From: Bacteroidaceae bacterium
GTDB taxonomy: Bacteria; Bacteroidota; Bacteroidia; Bacteroidales; Bacteroidaceae
DNA: 47,774 nucleotides
Direction: 5' to 3'
NCBI GenBank assembly: GCA_017617575.1
Contig: JAFZVY010000097.1
Coordinates: forward strand, 1 to 47,774
How positions within the stretch are numbered: position 1 is the first letter of the stretch; each line of letters opens with the position of its first letter. Positions 15,691-22,952 of this stretch are shown here, one piece after another. The position numbers and the translations under genes were made by a program. The notes beneath the pieces were generated by a model, which was not told the origin of the DNA, did not search any database, and was given only the letters and a program-made list of their open reading frames with translations.

Positions 15691-16938
15691 TTAAAGCTGG
15701 GAGTCAAATATAGCCTTAAAGCACTTATCGGCTGCACCTGCGTTACCATTGATATACTTGCCTGCTGCCTCTCCAGCCTTTGTCAAGGCATCAGGATTGG
15801 CAATGAAGTTATCCATGATGGATGCAAACGAATCGGCATCGACATACTCAAACGAGCCACCACATGCCTTGAGTTCCTGTGCTTCCTTGAACTTACGGTT
15901 ATTAGGTCCGAAGAGTACTGGTATTCCATACACAGCTGCCTCTGGAACATTATGTATTCCTACTCCGAAGCCACCACCCACAACGGCTACCTTGCCGTAG
16001 CGATAGATAGACGAGAGCTTGCCGAAGCAGTTGACGATAATCACGTTCGTACCCTCTGGCACTGTTGCCCCTGCCTCAATGTCTGTGTAGCGAACAGAAG
16101 TCAAACCGTTAGCCGTAAGCAACTTGTCTATTGACTTCAGGTGTACCTCGCTTATGACGTGCGGAGCGATGATAAGCTTCCAGTCCTTATGCTTTGCAAA
16201 ATAAGGAATGTATATCTCCTCATCTGGTCCCCAGCTTGAACCTGCCACGAAGCAAGGGCTATTGCCCACGAACTGCTCAACAAGTGGAAGTTCCTTGGCT
16301 GCATTCTTGATGTCAATAACACGGTCAAGGCGAGTGTCGCCCACCACTGTCGTACAATCGATGCCAATGGAATGAAGTAATTGCTTTGACTGCTCGTTCT
16401 GTACGAAGAGATGGTCAAACTGGCGAAGCACCTTTGCACTTCCATACCACTGGAAGAAATACTGTCCCGGACGGAAGATGCTGCTCACGCTATAGAGTTT
16501 CACACCTCTCTTGCGTGCAACGGTGAGATAGTTTTTCCAGAACTCATACTTGATGAATACGGCTATCTCTGGATGTGCAAGACGAATGAACGAAAGAGCG
16601 TTGCCTATCGTGTCAAATGGTAGGTAACAAATAACGTCTGCACCTTCATAGTTCTTTCTCACCTCATATCCTGATGGAGAGAAGAACGTAAGAAGAATCT
16701 TATATTCCGGATGTTCCTCACGGAGACGTTCCATAAGTGGACGTCCCTGCTCAAACTCGCCAAGGCTTGCAGCATGAAACCACACCACCCTGTCGTCCGG
16801 CTTTATCTCGGCTTTCAATATGCGATAGGTGTGTGCAATACCTTCCACCATCTTCCTTGCCTTCTTACTGACAAGTGAGGCACATATAGCACCGAGCATA
16901 TAAATGAATATTCCGATTGAATAAATTACTGAATACAC
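15691..16938 (-). CDS. waaA: 3-deoxy-D-manno-octulosonic acid (Kdo) transferase
   Basis: The enzyme attaches Kdo to the lipid A precursor at the inner membrane in lipopolysaccharide synthesis. It has an N-terminal anchor (IYSIGIFIYMLGAICASLVS) and the WaaA signatures WFHAASLGEFEQG and FFSPSGYEVRKNY. FIKYEFWKNYL and a C-terminal donor-binding region (VVGGGFGVGIHNVPEAAVYG) follow. The open frame extends to 17028, but those first 30 residues are encoded by an A/T heptad array. I therefore chose the GTG at 16938, giving 415 residues, near the usual length; the ATG two codons before LGAIC is another option. It lies 115 bp behind gltX. Confidence 0.88.
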   Translation of the reverse strand: MYSVIYSIGIFIYMLGAICASLVSKKARKMVEGIAHTYRILKAEIKPDDRVVWFHAASLGEFEQGRPLMERLREEHPEYKILLTFFSPSGYEVRKNYEGADVICYLPFDTIGNALSFIRLAHPEIAVFIKYEFWKNYLTVARKRGVKLYSVSSIFRPGQYFFQWYGSAKVLRQFDHLFVQNEQSKQLLHSIGIDCTTVVGDTRLDRVIDIKNAAKELPLVEQFVGNSPCFVAGSSWGPDEEIYIPYFAKHKDWKLIIAPHVISEVHLKSIDKLLTANGLTSVRYTDIEAGATVPEGTNVIIVNCFGKLSSIYRYGKVAVVGGGFGVGIHNVPEAAVYGIPVLFGPNNRKFKEAQELKACGGSFEYVDADSFASIMDNFIANPDALTKAGEAAGKYINGNAGAADKCFKAIFDSQL

Positions 16939-17062
16939 GGTATATAATTGATAATTGACAATTGATAATTGATAATTCACCGAGCCGTCAACTATCACAT
17001 GATAATTGGCAAGACATTGAACTATCAACTATCAATTCCTAATTCCTCATTACTAATTACTC
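16939..17062. repeat. Heptad arrays between gltX and waaA
   Basis: Two heptad blocks: ATAATTG/ACAATTG units near 16940-16980, and AACTATC, AACTATC, AATTCCT, AATTCCT, CATTACT, AATTACT units near 17020-17060. The gltX stop codon (17053-17055) lies inside the second block. Confidence 0.75.
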
Positions 17063-18612
17063 ATTGCATCTATGGCGAACTTCATACGCTTAATGACTTC
17101 TTCTTTTCCGAGGAAGGCAGCAAGCTCGTACATGTCTGGACCTTGTCCTTCACCTACGAGAGCAACGCGCCAAGGGTTCCAAGGCTTGATGCCTGTCTGC
17201 TCTGTCCATGGGTCGATGACAGCCTTCATACCTTCAACGGTGAAGTCCTCAATGCCTTCAATGACAGAGAGCATCTGAGTCATATCCTCGCCTGTTGTCT
17301 CCTTCCAATTCTTCTTGATGAACTTGTCCTCCTTGTCGAATGATGTTGGAGCAACGAAGAAGAACTTAGTGAGTGGCCATAGGTCGCTTGCAAATGAAAT
17401 GTTACGCTTCTTCTTGTTACCCTGTCCGTCAACGTACTCGATGACCTTCATCTTCATCATGCGTACAACCTCTGCCTCCTGCTCGGCTGTAGCCTCGATG
17501 CCATTCTCCTTGAGTACCTTGTCGAATGCTGGGCACCACTCCTTGTCATCCTGCTGGATGAGATACTGGTGGTTGAACCAAGCTGCCTTGACATAGTCGA
17601 ACTTAGCTCCTGCCTTTGAACACTTGCTGAGGTCGAAGAGCTTAACCATCTCGTCGAGTGACATGAGTTCCTGGTCATTACCTGGATTCCATCCGAGGAG
17701 AGCGAGGAAGTTGACCACGGCCTGTGGGAGGTAACCCTTCTCACGGTAGCCTGAAGAAATCTCGCCGCTCTTAGGGTCGTGCCACTCGAGTGGGAAGACT
17801 GGGAAACCGAGCTTGTCGCCATCACGCTTAGAGAGCTTACCGTTGCCCACTGGCTTGAGAAGAAGTGGGAGGTGAGCAAAGCGTGGCATAGTGTCAGTCC
17901 ATCCGAATGCCTCGTAGAGAAGCACGTGAAGCGGAGCACTTGGCAACCACTCCTCACCACGGATGACGTGAGTAACCTCCATGAGGTGGTCGTCCACGAT
18001 ATTTGCAAGGTGATATGTTGGCAGGTCGTCAGCACTCTTGTAGAGCACCTTGTCATCAAGGATGCTTGAGTTGATAGTCACCTCACCACGGATAAGGTCG
18101 TCAACGAGCACGTCGCGTCCTGGCTCAATCTTGAAGCGAACGACATACTGCTCGCCAGCAGCGATGAGAGCATCAACCTCCTCCTTTGAGAGAGTGAGGG
18201 AGTTGCGCATCATGCCACGAGTCTTGGCATCGTACTGGAAGTTCTCAATCTCAGCACGCTTCTTGTCAAGTTCCTCTGGAGTATCGAAGGCAATATAAGC
18301 CTTGCCGTTGTCAAGGAGCACCTGCACATACTTGCGATAGATGTCACGACGCTCACTCTGACGGTAAGGGCCGTGATTGCCACCGAAGCTTACGCCCTCA
18401 TCAAACTTGATGCCGAGCCACTTGAATGATTCAATGATATATTCCTCTGCACCCGGAACGAAGCGGTTAGAGTCTGTGTCCTCAATACGGAAGATGAGGT
18501 CACCACCATGCTGCTTAGCAAAGAGATAATTGTAAAGAGCAGTACGAACACCGCCAATATGAAGTGGTCCTGTTGGACTTGGTGCGAAACGCACGCGAAC
18601 TTTTCTTTCCAT
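17053..18612 (-). CDS. gltX: Glutamate--tRNA ligase
   Basis: The 519-residue class I aminoacyl-tRNA synthetase charges tRNA-Glu in the cytoplasm. The HIGH-equivalent is [11 protein letters not shown] at residues 11-21 and the KMSKS-equivalent is KLSKRDGD near residue 260. The GoHERE region contains [12 protein letters not shown]. It heads a minus-strand cluster with waaA, DUF2752, a membrane protein and gamma-CA. The last residues M-S-N and the TAG stop are encoded by the first unit of a heptad array, so the true ancestral C-terminus may have been different. Confidence 0.96.
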   Translation of the reverse strand: MERKVRVRFAPSPTGPLHIGGVRTALYNYLFAKQHGGDLIFRIEDTDSNRFVPGAEEYIIESFKWLGIKFDEGVSFGGNHGPYRQSERRDIYRKYVQVLLDNGKAYIAFDTPEELDKKRAEIENFQYDAKTRGMMRNSLTLSKEEVDALIAAGEQYVVRFKIEPGRDVLVDDLIRGEVTINSSILDDKVLYKSADDLPTYHLANIVDDHLMEVTHVIRGEEWLPSAPLHVLLYEAFGWTDTMPRFAHLPLLLKPVGNGKLSKRDGDKLGFPVFPLEWHDPKSGEISSGYREKGYLPQAVVNFLALLGWNPGNDQELMSLDEMVKLFDLSKCSKAGAKFDYVKAAWFNHQYLIQQDDKEWCPAFDKVLKENGIEATAEQEAEVVRMMKMKVIEYVDGQGNKKKRNISFASDLWPLTKFFFVAPTSFDKEDKFIKKNWKETTGEDMTQMLSVIEGIEDFTVEGMKAVIDPWTEQTGIKPWNPWRVALVGEGQGPDMYELAAFLGKEEVIKRMKFAIDAMSN

Positions 18613-18634
18613 AATTCTATTTTTATTTTGTGTG

Positions 18635-18642
18635 CAAAGGTA
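18635..18642 (-). promoter_or_regulatory. -7 box of the gltX operon promoter
   Basis: TACCTTTG on the minus strand, a full -7 match, 23 bp before the gltX ATG. The -33 region lies in a heptad array (ATTCACA/ATTCATA) and has only TTG-like candidates. Confidence 0.55.
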
Positions 18643-18652
18643 GGCAATTTAA

Positions 18653-18835
18653 TTCACAATTCATAATTCACAATTCATAATTGTACAATAGGGACATGAG
18701 AAATTAGAATAACATATAAAAACGCTTCAAATTAAGAGTCGTGAGTTATAAATTAAGAGCCAAGATTTAAGATTGGGACAACGAAGCCATGCGCCTCATT
18801 ATTCCAAGCCTTAATTCTTAGCTCTTAATCCCATA
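18653..18835. repeat. Three heptad blocks between the receptor gene and gltX
   Basis: ATTCACA/ATTCATA units at about 18653-18685, GAGTTAT/AAATTAA/GATTTAA units at about 18735-18770, and CTTAATT/CTTAGCT units at about 18809-18830, all in 7-bp steps. There is no gene in this roughly 210-bp spacer. Confidence 0.65.
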
Positions 18836-18852
18836 TGATTGTTAATTCTATC

Positions 18853-21168
18853 CTACAAGCGGTTGAGTTCCCTTTCAACGGCACTCTGACTCTTGTACTT
18901 CGACTTTGACTGGTTGAACTTGTACCTTACGGTTATGGCAGCATAACGGCTGTCGTATGTGTTGGAGTTATCAATAGTCATGCCTGGGAAGTAAAGCAAG
19001 TTACCGTCACGTCGCCCACGGAACAAGTCGTTACCCTCAATCTTCACGCTGAGGTTACCATCCATAAACGTCTTGGTCAAGGCAACGCTGAGCACACTCA
19101 TATCCTTATTCTCGTCCATGTTCTGGTAATTACCCTTGCCCTGATAAACGAATGACACGTAGGCTATCATGTCCTTACCAAGCATCACGTTGTTGCGGAA
19201 GTCGAAATAAGGAATAGGCTTGTTCAACTTACGTGACACAAAGCCATCATTGTACGTATAGAACTGCTTCTGCAAAGACAATGATACATTAGGACGCCAT
19301 ATTCCTATCGTTGGGCTATAATTGACGTAAGCCACGAGCATTCGCCAATGGGGTACATTCTCGAAGGCAATCTTCGTGACTGGCGTTGACTCATACACCA
19401 TTCTCTCTCCCGAATAGAAGATGGCATCGTTCACGTCCTTGTAGCTGACATTGAACATAAGCTTTTTCCATATAGTCGTGACAGTAAAGTCATAGATGTA
19501 CTCAGGCTTGAGAAGCGGATTACCAGTCTGCCATGTAAAGCGGTTAGCATACACCATGTCGTTGCTCAACTGACGATATGAAGGGCGGCTTGTCTTACCA
19601 GAGAAAGAGAGCTGAGTCGTCACTCCACCTATCCGCGTTCCGAGCGTGAGGCTTGGGAACCACTGACTGTACGAACGACTCTTATCGTCCGACTTCACAC
19701 CGTTGTCGTAATATTCAAACTTGGCATTCTCATTTCTCACTCCAAGGGTAAGCTGGCCGACAGGTGTCATGCGCGAATACTCCACGAATGGCATGATGTT
19801 GCCTTCCTTGAGCGTGCTGTATGTGGTTGGCACGTTTCCTGTTTCATCCACATAGTCATCCTTACGTGACACATAGGTATATTCCGCACCGTACGTGAAT
19901 GCTCCCTTCCACAGAGGCACATCAAACACAAGACGTGACGCAAAGAGCGAGTTATGGATGTCATTGACTGGCGACACACGACGGTTCACGCCCTTGTTGC
20001 TCGACTCCAGATACTCATTCTCCGATGTCGATTTATTGTTCACATAGTCAATATCGAGGTTGATGTCCCAGTCCTTCACCTTACCAGCGTAATACACGTT
20101 GAGCTGATGACCGGCAGGACTCTTTTCTTTAGCCTTATTCTTGGTGAAGAACTCCTCCTTATCGCCATTGTCATTCACGGTGCTTCGTATGTCCGCATCT
20201 TGGCCATAGTCGATAAGGAAACTTGTCTTGTATCTTGCACCGACAAAATTATCCTTTGCCAGTTCCACGTTGCAGGAGAACGTGTTGTTCATCGACTTAG
20301 TCACCACGTGTGCGTCCGTATGCAACTGCTGTGTCCAATCCGTCGTACCGAGCACCGTCTGGATGTTATCCGAATACGACTTGACTTCACCGCCAGAGTA
20401 TGACACCTCGTCGAACAGCTCCACCCTACCCTTACGGTATTTCAAGGCAACCATGTCCTTTGTCCTCCATACTGAAGACCTACGGAGATACGAAGTCAAG
20501 TCAGCACCGAAGCCCTCACCCACAGGCTTCTTGGTGTATATCTTGATGACCGACTGCACCGTGGCATCATACTTGGCACCAGGGTTTGTTATCACCTCCA
20601 CGTTCTTCACGTCCTGCGACTTGATGCTCTCCAGCTCCGTCAAGTCACGCAAGCGTCTGCCATTGACATAGACAATAGGCGCACCCTTGCCAAACACCTG
20701 AATATTGTCACCATCCTTCTGCACCATAGGTATCTGTTCCAACACATCAGATGCCGAACCAGCCATGGCAATAGGCGTACCCTCCACACCTGTAGAGAAG
20801 CCTTCCTTAGTCATCTTGACCGAAGGACGGAAGCCCTTGACCGTCACTCCACCCAGCATCAGGTCACTCTGTCGGAGTACAATCCTAACGGGTGACGACG
20901 CCAAGTCGTTCACATACACCGTGCCATAACCCATGGACGAAGCCTTGAGGTAACCACCCCTTGCATCACGAGGCATGGCGAAGTATCCCTGAGCATCAGT
21001 AACCGCCCACTGCACCATGGACGAGTCGCTTGCCTGTCCCAGCAACACATTGACATAATCAAGGGGTGCGCCCTTGTCATCACACACATATCCACGAATG
21101 GAATCAGTCTGTGCGCTTGCAACGGCACACACAGACAGCATACATAAGATCAACTTAAACTTTCTCAT
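18853..21168 (-). CDS. TonB-dependent receptor-like outer-membrane protein (beta-barrel family 3)
   Basis: The 771-residue outer-membrane protein begins at the ATG of MRKFKLILCMLSVCAVASAQ, a clear Sec signal peptide. An upstream in-frame start would only add a non-signal extension. A carboxypeptidase-regulatory-like domain follows (RGYVCDDKGAPLDYVNVLL). The plug domain contains ASDVLEQIPMVQKDGDNIQV and YVNGRRLRDLTELESI. The rest is a large beta-barrel of the outer-membrane beta-barrel family 3 type, ending VRYKFNQSKSK. There is no SusD partner nearby, so it is probably not a polysaccharide-utilisation SusC; the substrate is unknown. It is a single gene with its own promoter. Confidence 0.88.
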   Translation of the reverse strand: MRKFKLILCMLSVCAVASAQTDSIRGYVCDDKGAPLDYVNVLLGQASDSSMVQWAVTDAQGYFAMPRDARGGYLKASSMGYGTVYVNDLASSPVRIVLRQSDLMLGGVTVKGFRPSVKMTKEGFSTGVEGTPIAMAGSASDVLEQIPMVQKDGDNIQVFGKGAPIVYVNGRRLRDLTELESIKSQDVKNVEVITNPGAKYDATVQSVIKIYTKKPVGEGFGADLTSYLRRSSVWRTKDMVALKYRKGRVELFDEVSYSGGEVKSYSDNIQTVLGTTDWTQQLHTDAHVVTKSMNNTFSCNVELAKDNFVGARYKTSFLIDYGQDADIRSTVNDNGDKEEFFTKNKAKEKSPAGHQLNVYYAGKVKDWDINLDIDYVNNKSTSENEYLESSNKGVNRRVSPVNDIHNSLFASRLVFDVPLWKGAFTYGAEYTYVSRKDDYVDETGNVPTTYSTLKEGNIMPFVEYSRMTPVGQLTLGVRNENAKFEYYDNGVKSDDKSRSYSQWFPSLTLGTRIGGVTTQLSFSGKTSRPSYRQLSNDMVYANRFTWQTGNPLLKPEYIYDFTVTTIWKKLMFNVSYKDVNDAIFYSGERMVYESTPVTKIAFENVPHWRMLVAYVNYSPTIGIWRPNVSLSLQKQFYTYNDGFVSRKLNKPIPYFDFRNNVMLGKDMIAYVSFVYQGKGNYQNMDENKDMSVLSVALTKTFMDGNLSVKIEGNDLFRGRRDGNLLYFPGMTIDNSNTYDSRYAAITVRYKFNQSKSKYKSQSAVERELNRL

Positions 21169-21202
21169 TGGGTTATTTAATCGCGTTTTATTTTTCTGAG
21201 TG

Positions 21203-21234
21203 CAAAGGTAGGGAAATAAATTCATAATTCACAA
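21203..21234 (-). promoter_or_regulatory. Promoter of the outer-membrane receptor gene
   Basis: Minus-strand TACCTTTG (21210-21203) with a TTG about 21 bp upstream (around 21234-21232), inside a heptad array. The leader to the ATG at 21168 is about 25-30 nt. Confidence 0.55.
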
Positions 21235-21275
21235 TTCATAATGCATAATTCATAATGCATAATTCAAAATTAAGG
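21220..21275. repeat. Heptad array ATTCATA/ATGCATA
   Basis: Successive units ATTCATA, ATTCACA, ATTCATA, ATGCATA, ATTCATA, ATGCATA, ATTCAAA run at 7 bp. They lie immediately upstream of the receptor promoter and overlap its -33 region. Confidence 0.75.
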
Positions 21276-21381
21276 ATATAAAAGCATCATTAAAGATAAA
21301 AAGGCTCATCTTCTCCATAACACAAATAAATGTGTGCAAAAAATCAAACAAAACCATCTAAAAATTTCAATCAATTCAACG

Positions 21382-21499
21382 AAAGCTTTGAATGAATAAA
21401 ACTAAAGCTTTGGTGAGATGCAACTAAAGCTTTCAATGAACCAAACGAAAGCTTTGGTGAGAGTCAACGAAAGCTTTGAACGAATCAAACGAAAGCTTT
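21382..21499. repeat. Exact 22-bp-period array of the palindrome AAAGCTTT
   Basis: AAAGCTTT starts at 21382, 21404, 21426, 21448, 21470 and 21492, each exactly 22 bp apart. The 14-bp linkers alternate between a GGTGAGA..CAAC type and a .AA.GAA..AAAC type, so the higher-order unit is 44 bp. The array ends directly at the truncated helicase fragment. Confidence 0.9.
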
Positions 21500-21500
21500 G

Positions 21501-21668
21501 GTGATTGCCATAGATGCAGAAAAGTGTTTCGCTGCTGGACAGGTTTATGTTGCCCTAAGCAGATGCAAAACACTAAATGGCATTCATCTATTATCACCAA
21601 TAACAAAAGAATCCATAAAAGTTGATAAGAACGTAAAACAATTTATGCAATCTTACGGCAAAGAATAA
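21501..21668 (+). pseudogene. C-terminal remnant of a Pif1/RecD-like DNA helicase
   Basis: The open frame translates to VIAIDAEKCFAAGQVYVALS, then RCKTLNGIHLLSPIT and a short tail to a TAA stop at 21668. The AGQVYVALSRC segment is motif VI of superfamily 1 helicases of the Pif1/RecD type common in Bacteroidota. Everything upstream is missing, because the frame runs into the 22-bp AAAGCTTT array. Only about the last 55 residues remain and there is no start codon in a sensible place, so it is a decayed fragment. Confidence 0.8.
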
Positions 21669-21699
21669 AATCATTACTTAAACCGTAATAGAAAAGAAA

Positions 21700-21740
21700 A
21701 CAAAAACCGAGCCTCTGTGTGAGGTCTCGGTTTTGTTCTT
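21700..21740. terminator. Bidirectional intrinsic terminator
   Basis: AAAACCGAGCCTC pairs with GAGGTCTCGGTTTT over a short loop, with A and T runs on both sides. It lies between the convergent helicase remnant and HigA-like fragment. Confidence 0.8.
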
Positions 21741-21764
21741 TATACACCTAATATGATGTGGGCA

Positions 21765-21941
21765 TCAATGTTCGCCCAACGAATAATGCGCTTCAGAATA
21801 ATCTGCCACAAGATTTGACAACAATTCAAGTTCGATGCTGTTTGGGTCCGTTCGTGGCGTATCGTCATTCACAAGCGGAAGAAGTTGTTCCACTCTCTTG
21901 AGTGCCCACTCATATTGCTCTTTTGTTTCTATCTTTATCAT
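21765..21941 (-). pseudogene. N-terminal half of a HigA-type antitoxin, lacking its HTH domain
   Basis: The 58-codon frame reads MIKIETKEQYEWALKRVEQL then LPLVNDDTPRTDPNSIELEL and ends LVADYSEAHYSLGEH. This matches the N-terminal dimerisation/toxin-contact part of Bacteroidota HigA-type antitoxins. In those proteins the next residues lead into a helix-turn-helix domain; here a stop codon falls at that point. No HigB-like toxin gene is adjacent. It is either a truncated relic or a minimal antitoxin. The helicase tail 100 bp away supports a decayed accessory site. Confidence 0.6.
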
Positions 21942-21952
21942 AAGCGAGAAAA

Positions 21953-22014
21953 ATCTTAATTCTTAACTCTTAATTAACTTCGTTGAGTCCTTCGGGGTTC
22001 TTAGCTCTTAATTC
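21953..22014. repeat. Heptad repeats at the end of the CapA gene
   Basis: TTCTTAA, CTCTTAA, TTAACTT and later TTAGCTC, TTAATTC units lie at 7-bp spacing around a short hairpin-like insert. The CapA stop (22008-22010) is part of the last TTAATTC unit. Confidence 0.65.
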
Positions 22015-22940
22015 ACCACAGGTTTGCACCTCTCAATCTTTATGTCTATCGCTTCTGCCATTATCGTGTCGGCTTTCACGACGAGGCGGGCAATCTGTCC
22101 TTTGTTGCCTTGTGGACGTGTGCTGTCAAACACGAGATGACCGAGGCTGTAGAAGACAGGTTTGTCTGCCACATAGCCTAATGGTTGGATGACGTGAGGA
22201 TGATGCCCGATGATGACGTCAGCACCTGCGGCAACGAGCATTCGTGCTTGCATCCGCTGTTGGGGAACAGGCGTCTCCTGATACTCCACGCCCCAATGGA
22301 GGTAAGCGATGATGCGATGGTCTGGATGCTCCTCACGATAAGCCATGATGGTACGTGACAGTTCCTCCGCACTTGACTGACAAGGCGAATACTTGTCCAC
22401 TGGGTTTGCAATCCAACTCTCTATCGGGAACATGACGCTGGCAAAGATGGCTACCGTCACCCCACCCTTTGATATGACGCACGGCATGAGACGTTCATCC
22501 CTCGTCTTGCCACAACCCAATGGCGTGATACCTGCCTCCGTCAACGAGCGGTATGTTGACTCCACCCCCTGAAAGCCTTGGTCCACGGAATGGTTGTTAG
22601 CCATTGAGGCATGTGTGATGCCTGCCTTGTGCAAGCCATCAGCCCAGCACACATCGGCACGGAACACAAACTGCTTGGGCTGCGGAGCAACCACATCCGT
22701 GAGTGGGCACTCAAGGTTCACGATGGCTGCATCTGCCTTGCGGAACAATGGCGACACGTTGTCAAGAAGCCACTCTACGCCATGTCGCTCAACCAACGGA
22801 CGCACGCCACGGTCGAGTAACAGGTCTCCCGTGAACACAAGTTCAAGGGAATCGCATGCAGCCTCTCCCTCTTGCTTGTGTTCACCACTATTGCATGAAC
22901 AAAGAAGTGCTACGAATACTATGAACATGAATCGTTTCAT
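22008..22940 (-). CDS. CapA family lipoprotein (poly-gamma-glutamate/capsule-type metallophosphatase fold)
   Basis: The 310-residue predicted lipoprotein has a signal MKRFMFIVFVALLCSC with its lipobox cysteine at about residue 16. The CapA fold is seen in FTGDLLLDRGVRPLVERHG, IVNLECPLTD, HASMANNHSVDQG, YLHWGVEYQ and ADVIIGHHPHVIQP, which contain the conserved Asp, Asn and His metal-site-like residues of this calcineurin-related family. CapA proteins are named for poly-gamma-glutamate export, but many act on other envelope substrates and the real one is unknown. It starts 12 bp after the DUF3160 gene, so the two form one operon. Its last residue and stop come from a heptad repeat. Confidence 0.87.
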   Translation of the reverse strand: MKRFMFIVFVALLCSCNSGEHKQEGEAACDSLELVFTGDLLLDRGVRPLVERHGVEWLLDNVSPLFRKADAAIVNLECPLTDVVAPQPKQFVFRADVCWADGLHKAGITHASMANNHSVDQGFQGVESTYRSLTEAGITPLGCGKTRDERLMPCVISKGGVTVAIFASVMFPIESWIANPVDKYSPCQSSAEELSRTIMAYREEHPDHRIIAYLHWGVEYQETPVPQQRMQARMLVAAGADVIIGHHPHVIQPLGYVADKPVFYSLGHLVFDSTRPQGNKGQIARLVVKADTIMAEAIDIKIERCKPVVN

Positions 22941-22952
22941 ACGACTCAGCTT

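Noticed and set aside
16939-17028. N-terminal extension of the Kdo transferase
   Set aside because: The 30 extra residues are encoded by heptad repeat DNA and precede the natural membrane anchor; the start was moved to 16938.
21382-21499. CRISPR array
   Set aside because: The repeats are only 8 bp with 14-bp linkers that are themselves related. No cas gene is nearby and the unit is far too short.
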